Assembly: GCA_002367255.1 (NCBI GenBank)
Contig: DFBD01000118.1
Span: forward strand, 1 to 8,769
Origin: Rhodobacterales bacterium UBA3089
GTDB lineage: Bacteria > Pseudomonadota > Alphaproteobacteria > Rhodobacterales > Rhodobacteraceae
Length of the DNA stretch: 8,769 nt
Direction of reading: 5' to 3'
Below, piece by piece: positions 6,575 to 8,769 of the stretch (positions are counted from its first letter, which is position 1; the number at the start of each line of letters is the position of its first letter). The notes beneath the pieces were generated by a model. The model was not told where the DNA came from and did not search any database. It worked only from the letters and a program-made list of their open reading frames with translations. A program made the position numbers and the translations under genes.

Positions 6575-7411
6575 TTAGTTGGCAGAAACCCATGCTGTTC
6601 CAACGGCAACCACCGCTGGAACAAGTGCGATGCCGCCGATTGCGAAGGGTCTCCACCAGTAGGTAGTTTTGATAAATCTGGGTGCCACAAACGGGGTCAG
6701 GAAGACCAAGCATACCAGTGCAAACGCAAGCGCGCTTAACTTCGCGGCAAAGACCGCTATTGACAGCAGGATGACTGCCATCGCCGAAGTCACCATCCAA
6801 GTCATACTGGACAGCACCAAGCCTTCAGAAACTGGCCGCTTAAGGATATGTTCGGCTAGATAGACCACAGCCAAAAATCCACCCAGCAGCGCCGCAATCG
6901 CGCCAAGAACCTGCCCCAACCCGATATAGCTGCCAAGAACGGACACCAGCGAACCGGCAACCGCTGCTGTAAGCAGTGTTACCGGCCACAAAAACGCGTC
7001 TTGTTGCTGCCGCTTTGGCGCGTTTGCCACAACGGTTGCAATAGCTATCGGGATCAGCCCCAGAAACAGTTCAGGCTGCATAATGTCTGATGAAATCTTG
7101 CGATATGCGATCCAGACAAAGCTTGCCAACAGCAGCAACGCCGTCAAAATTGGATGCGGGGTCTTGTGTTTGAACCCAAACAGAACATTGACGACCCCTA
7201 ACCCCATAATAATATACCAGATTTTGTGTTTTGAAGAAACCGGTGGCAACGGTGGTATGCCTTCAAGCACCATGTAAATTGCCAAAACTGCTGCCATACT
7301 TGCCAGTGCCAATAACCCGCCTTGCAACTTGCCAAAGCGAAAAAGGGCCGCGAGGATCAAGCCAAGCGCCAACGGAATAAGGACGGTATTCAATATAAGT
7401 GTCAGTGCCAT
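6575..7411 (-). CDS. Polytopic membrane protein of unknown function
   Basis: I do not recognise the family with certainty. The 278-residue product is almost wholly hydrophobic, with about nine or ten predicted spans, near 4-24, 30-50, 63-80, 87-104, 113-131, 139-160, 164-186, 196-222, 225-245 and 254-275. There is no soluble domain. The most distinctive non-membrane piece is a proline-rich loop between spans 2 and 3 (G-I-P-P-L-P-P-V-S-S-K-H-K, 51-63). A charged loop K-R-Q-Q-Q-D follows span 5. No haem-binding histidine pairs typical of cytochrome b561 are evident inside the spans. ATG 7411 is preceded on its strand by AGGCAGG at suitable distance. It heads a likely two-gene transcript with the secreted YceI protein and is divergent from the LysR gene, which suggests a cell-envelope role under LysR control. 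That role is inference from context only. Confidence 0.85.
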   Translation of the reverse strand: MALTLILNTVLIPLALGLILAALFRFGKLQGGLLALASMAAVLAIYMVLEGIPPLPPVSSKHKIWYIIMGLGVVNVLFGFKHKTPHPILTALLLLASFVWIAYRKISSDIMQPELFLGLIPIAIATVVANAPKRQQQDAFLWPVTLLTAAVAGSLVSVLGSYIGLGQVLGAIAALLGGFLAVVYLAEHILKRPVSEGLVLSSMTWMVTSAMAVILLSIAVFAAKLSALAFALVCLVFLTPFVAPRFIKTTYWWRPFAIGGIALVPAVVAVGTAWVSAN

Positions 7412-7467
7412 TTTCGTACCTGCCTTTGAGGTTACAGTAGATGGTACATAGGAGTGGTCAAAATCAT

Positions 7468-7499
7468 TTAATATGGGTCGTGCATTTTTACACTATCAA
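7468..7499 (-). promoter_or_regulatory. Candidate promoter for the membrane protein-YceI unit
   Basis: On the minus strand TTGATA (7499-7494) is followed after 18 bases by CATATT (7475-7470), or after 20 by TATTAA. Transcription would start near 7463, about 50 bases before ATG 7411. The match is modest and rests on motif spacing only. Confidence 0.3.
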
Positions 7500-7504
7500 T
7501 GATA
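7494..7504. promoter_or_regulatory. Short dyad, possible LysR operator
   Basis: TATCA-A-TGATA is a perfect 5-bp dyad around one central base. It sits 11 bases before the proposed LysR start (7516) and overlaps the candidate -35 box of the divergent unit. This is the position expected of a site where a LysR protein controls both itself and its divergent target. It is not a canonical T-N11-A box, so the assignment is tentative. Confidence 0.3.
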
Positions 7505-7515
7505 TGTTGTTAATC

Positions 7516-8448
7516 ATGGATAATATTGCCCTGATAAGAACATTCGCTATGGTTGTAGAGGAAGGATCCTTCGTCGCTGCAGCAAATCGCTTGCGAATAA
7601 CCCCGCAGTTGGTCAGCAAATATGTAAAAGCGTTGGAAGATGATCTCGGTGTTACCCTTCTCAACCGCACCACCCGTAAAATAAGCAGGACCGAAGCCGG
7701 CCACACCTTTTTCCTCCGCTGTCTTCAGTTGGTGGAGGATTTTGATGATATGCGTGCCGAAGTTCGCCAAGAACATACAGAGCCACGCGGCCATCTGCGT
7801 ATAACGGTGCCGGTAACCTTTGGTCAGCTCTATATGGTTGATGCTATCAGCGCATTTGCGCAAGTATTTCCGCAGGTAACGATCGAAATGGAAACGACCG
7901 ACAGGTTTGTGAATCTGCTGGAGGAAAACATTGACGTTGCGGTGCGCATAGGCGATTTGCCAAACTCATCACTTGTGGCGCGTCGCATGACCTCGACCGA
8001 CCAGGTAATTTGCGCATCACCTGCCTACCTTGAACGTGCCGGTGTTCCAGCCAGACCAGAAGATCTTAGCGACCATGTCTGCGTTCTGGACACAAATCTT
8101 CCTATGGCGGAAAAATGGATACTTCCAGGGCCCGACGGTTTGGTTACTGTGGACGTCAGCGGTAGCTTCACTGTAAATTCCGCAAGTGCAGCGATTGGTT
8201 TGGGCCTAAGAGGCACCGGAATTATTTATTCCCCCCGCCTTTTTGTGTTGAAGGAGCTTCTCGCCGGAGATTTGATCGAGATATTTCCAGAGGCGAAATC
8301 CCAACCTAAGGGGGTTTACGCACTTTTCCACGAAAACCGGCGTCCCGCGACAAAAAACCGAGTATTCATCGACTATATTACTACACGGTTCCGTAAACAA
8401 TTTGGGGCTGTCGTGTCTGAAAATACATTTAAAGAGAGCGTTGACTGA
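7516..8448 (+). CDS. LysR-family transcriptional regulator (CrgA-like)
   Basis: A DNA-binding regulator of 310 residues, the usual LysR length. The winged helix-turn-helix occupies about 1-60: I-R-T-F-A-M-V-V-E-E-G-S-F (7-19), the recognition region T-P-Q-L-V-S-K-Y-V-K-A-L-E (29-41), then L-G-V-T-L-L-N-R-T-T-R and T-E-A-G. A linker leads to a periplasmic-binding-protein-like effector domain (about 92-295) with L-R-I-T-V-P-V at 94-100 and the block I-D-V-A-V-R-I-G-D-L (139-148) common in CrgA-like members. I chose ATG 7516 because family proteins begin two or three residues before the conserved I-R-T-F. ATG 7504 is possible, and the frame also opens at ATG 7441 behind a GAGG, which would add 25 residues with no family counterpart and fill the divergent promoter region. 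Neither short start has a strong ribosome site. It is divergent from the membrane protein-YceI unit, its likely target; the inducer is unknown. Confidence 0.93.
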   Translation: MDNIALIRTFAMVVEEGSFVAAANRLRITPQLVSKYVKALEDDLGVTLLNRTTRKISRTEAGHTFFLRCLQLVEDFDDMRAEVRQEHTEPRGHLRITVPVTFGQLYMVDAISAFAQVFPQVTIEMETTDRFVNLLEENIDVAVRIGDLPNSSLVARRMTSTDQVICASPAYLERAGVPARPEDLSDHVCVLDTNLPMAEKWILPGPDGLVTVDVSGSFTVNSASAAIGLGLRGTGIIYSPRLFVLKELLAGDLIEIFPEAKSQPKGVYALFHENRRPATKNRVFIDYITTRFRKQFGAVVSENTFKESVD

Positions 8449-8654
8449 AAAAAACAGAGGTAGTGTATCACTTATGTTGGCGTAGCTTGTCTTTGAGACG
8501 GAAAAAACGCCTTTGAAAGCGCCCCTCTAACTCGCCCCCCACACCGGGAACCTATTACGATGATATATTCCACCTCTAATTTCGGTCCCGAGTACTTTCA
8601 GCATATTCAAAAAGCTCTGCGCGGCACAAACTGTGACACACAAACAATGCCAAA
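8449..8654. other. Intergenic stretch with no recognised gene
   Basis: Between the LysR stop and the hairpin beside the tRNA I see no supported gene. An open frame at 8560-8667 (+) would encode 35 residues starting M-I-Y-S-T-S, but it has only a distant GGGA upstream and no recognisable motif. A short GTCT-TTG-AGAC dyad near 8489-8499 is too weak to call a terminator for LysR. Confidence 0.5.
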
Positions 8655-8670
8655 CCCTTACGAATAAGGG
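8655..8670 (-). terminator. Hairpin with UUCG loop downstream of tRNA-Leu
   Basis: On the minus strand CCCTTA-TTCG-TAAGGG forms a perfect 6-bp stem with a UUCG loop, followed by TTTGG. It lies 28 bases after the tRNA CCA end, a position that suits a terminator or a processing boundary of the tRNA transcript. The U-tract is only three long. Confidence 0.5.
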
Positions 8671-8698
8671 AATTCAACAATGTCAGGTAGGAAATCTT

Positions 8699-8769
8699 TG
8701 GTGCGGTCGAGAAGACTCGAACTTCCACGGGTGTTACCCCACAGCGACCTCAACGCTGCGCGTCTACCA
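8699..8769 (-). tRNA. tRNA-Leu (anticodon GAG), 5' end beyond window
   Basis: The reverse complement reads TGGTAGACGCGCAGCG at the D-arm and anticodon region, and ends in C-G-A-C-C-G-C-A-C-C-A. The anticodon stem CAGCG/CGCTG (8758-8754 and 8746-8742) encloses the loop TTGAGGT, giving anticodon GAG at 8751-8749. A long variable arm (G-T-G-G-G-G-T-A-A-C-A-C-C-C-G) marks a class II tRNA, as leucine requires, and the T-arm contains GTTCGAGTC. The CCA end is encoded (8701-8699). The acceptor 5' strand and part of the D-arm lie outside the window, so pairing of the acceptor stem cannot be checked. Confidence 0.95.

Noticed and set aside
6546..6800. 85-residue N-terminal extension of the YceI frame
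   Set aside because: It overlaps the membrane-protein gene. The signal peptide and ribosome site support the start at 6545.
7510..7863. 117-residue minus-strand open frame
   Set aside because: It is antisense to the HTH and linker region of the LysR gene.
8560..8667. Possible 35-residue small protein
   Set aside because: There is no proper ribosome site and no motif, and its stop lies in the hairpin beside the tRNA. A frame this short is expected by chance.
8699..8769. tRNA-Leu 3' end as an attachment site for an integrated island
   Set aside because: I found no second copy of the tRNA 3' sequence and no integrase in the window, and the flanking genes look like ordinary chromosome.
1..8769. 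CRISPR array or tandem repeats
   Set aside because: No regularly spaced direct repeats were seen; only isolated hairpins and one IS relic.

Overview
The window looks like chromosomal DNA of a mid-GC alphaproteobacterium, most likely a marine Rhodobacterales member. This is inferred from the protein types (a long PRK07529-like AMP-binding ligase, a Co-type nitrile hydratase with a P14K-like activator, a CrgA-like LysR regulator and a YceI protein with a polytopic membrane partner). It is also suggested by hairpins without U-tracts in the gaps. No rRNA or phylogenetic marker is present, so the assignment is tentative.

Layout. Bases 1-1599 (+) hold a tightly packed nitrile hydratase operon: the alpha subunit (5' end cut by the window edge), the beta subunit overlapping it by 4 bp, and the accessory/activator protein, which starts at a TTG inside the end of beta. 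The alpha motif C-T-L-C-S-C marks the cobalt type. Together these genes would hydrate nitriles to amides; no amidase or cobalt transporter lies in the window. Only 7 bp after the operon, a convergent minus-strand block begins: an acyl-CoA synthetase (1607-3505) preceded by a complete ABC exporter half-transporter (3603-5396), with a strong hairpin between them. A metabolic link (nitrile to amide to acid to acyl-CoA) can be imagined but is not shown by gene order.

Bases 5397-5957 contain no intact gene. They hold the decayed C-terminal part of an IS1595-family (ISXO2-like) transposase on the minus strand, with an in-frame stop and an internal deletion, and a 12-bp hairpin just downstream of the next gene. 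Bases 5958-7411 (minus) form a two-gene unit: an unrecognised membrane protein with about nine or ten spans, followed after 29 bp by a secreted YceI-family lipocalin-like protein. A LysR regulator (7516-8448, +) is divergent from this unit across a roughly 100-bp gap that contains a short perfect dyad, so it is the natural candidate regulator. After an intergenic stretch of about 250 bp, the window ends inside a minus-strand tRNA-Leu(GAG) gene with an encoded CCA end.

I did not find a convincing new defence, mobile or RNA-based system. The least explained part is the LysR / membrane protein / YceI module.
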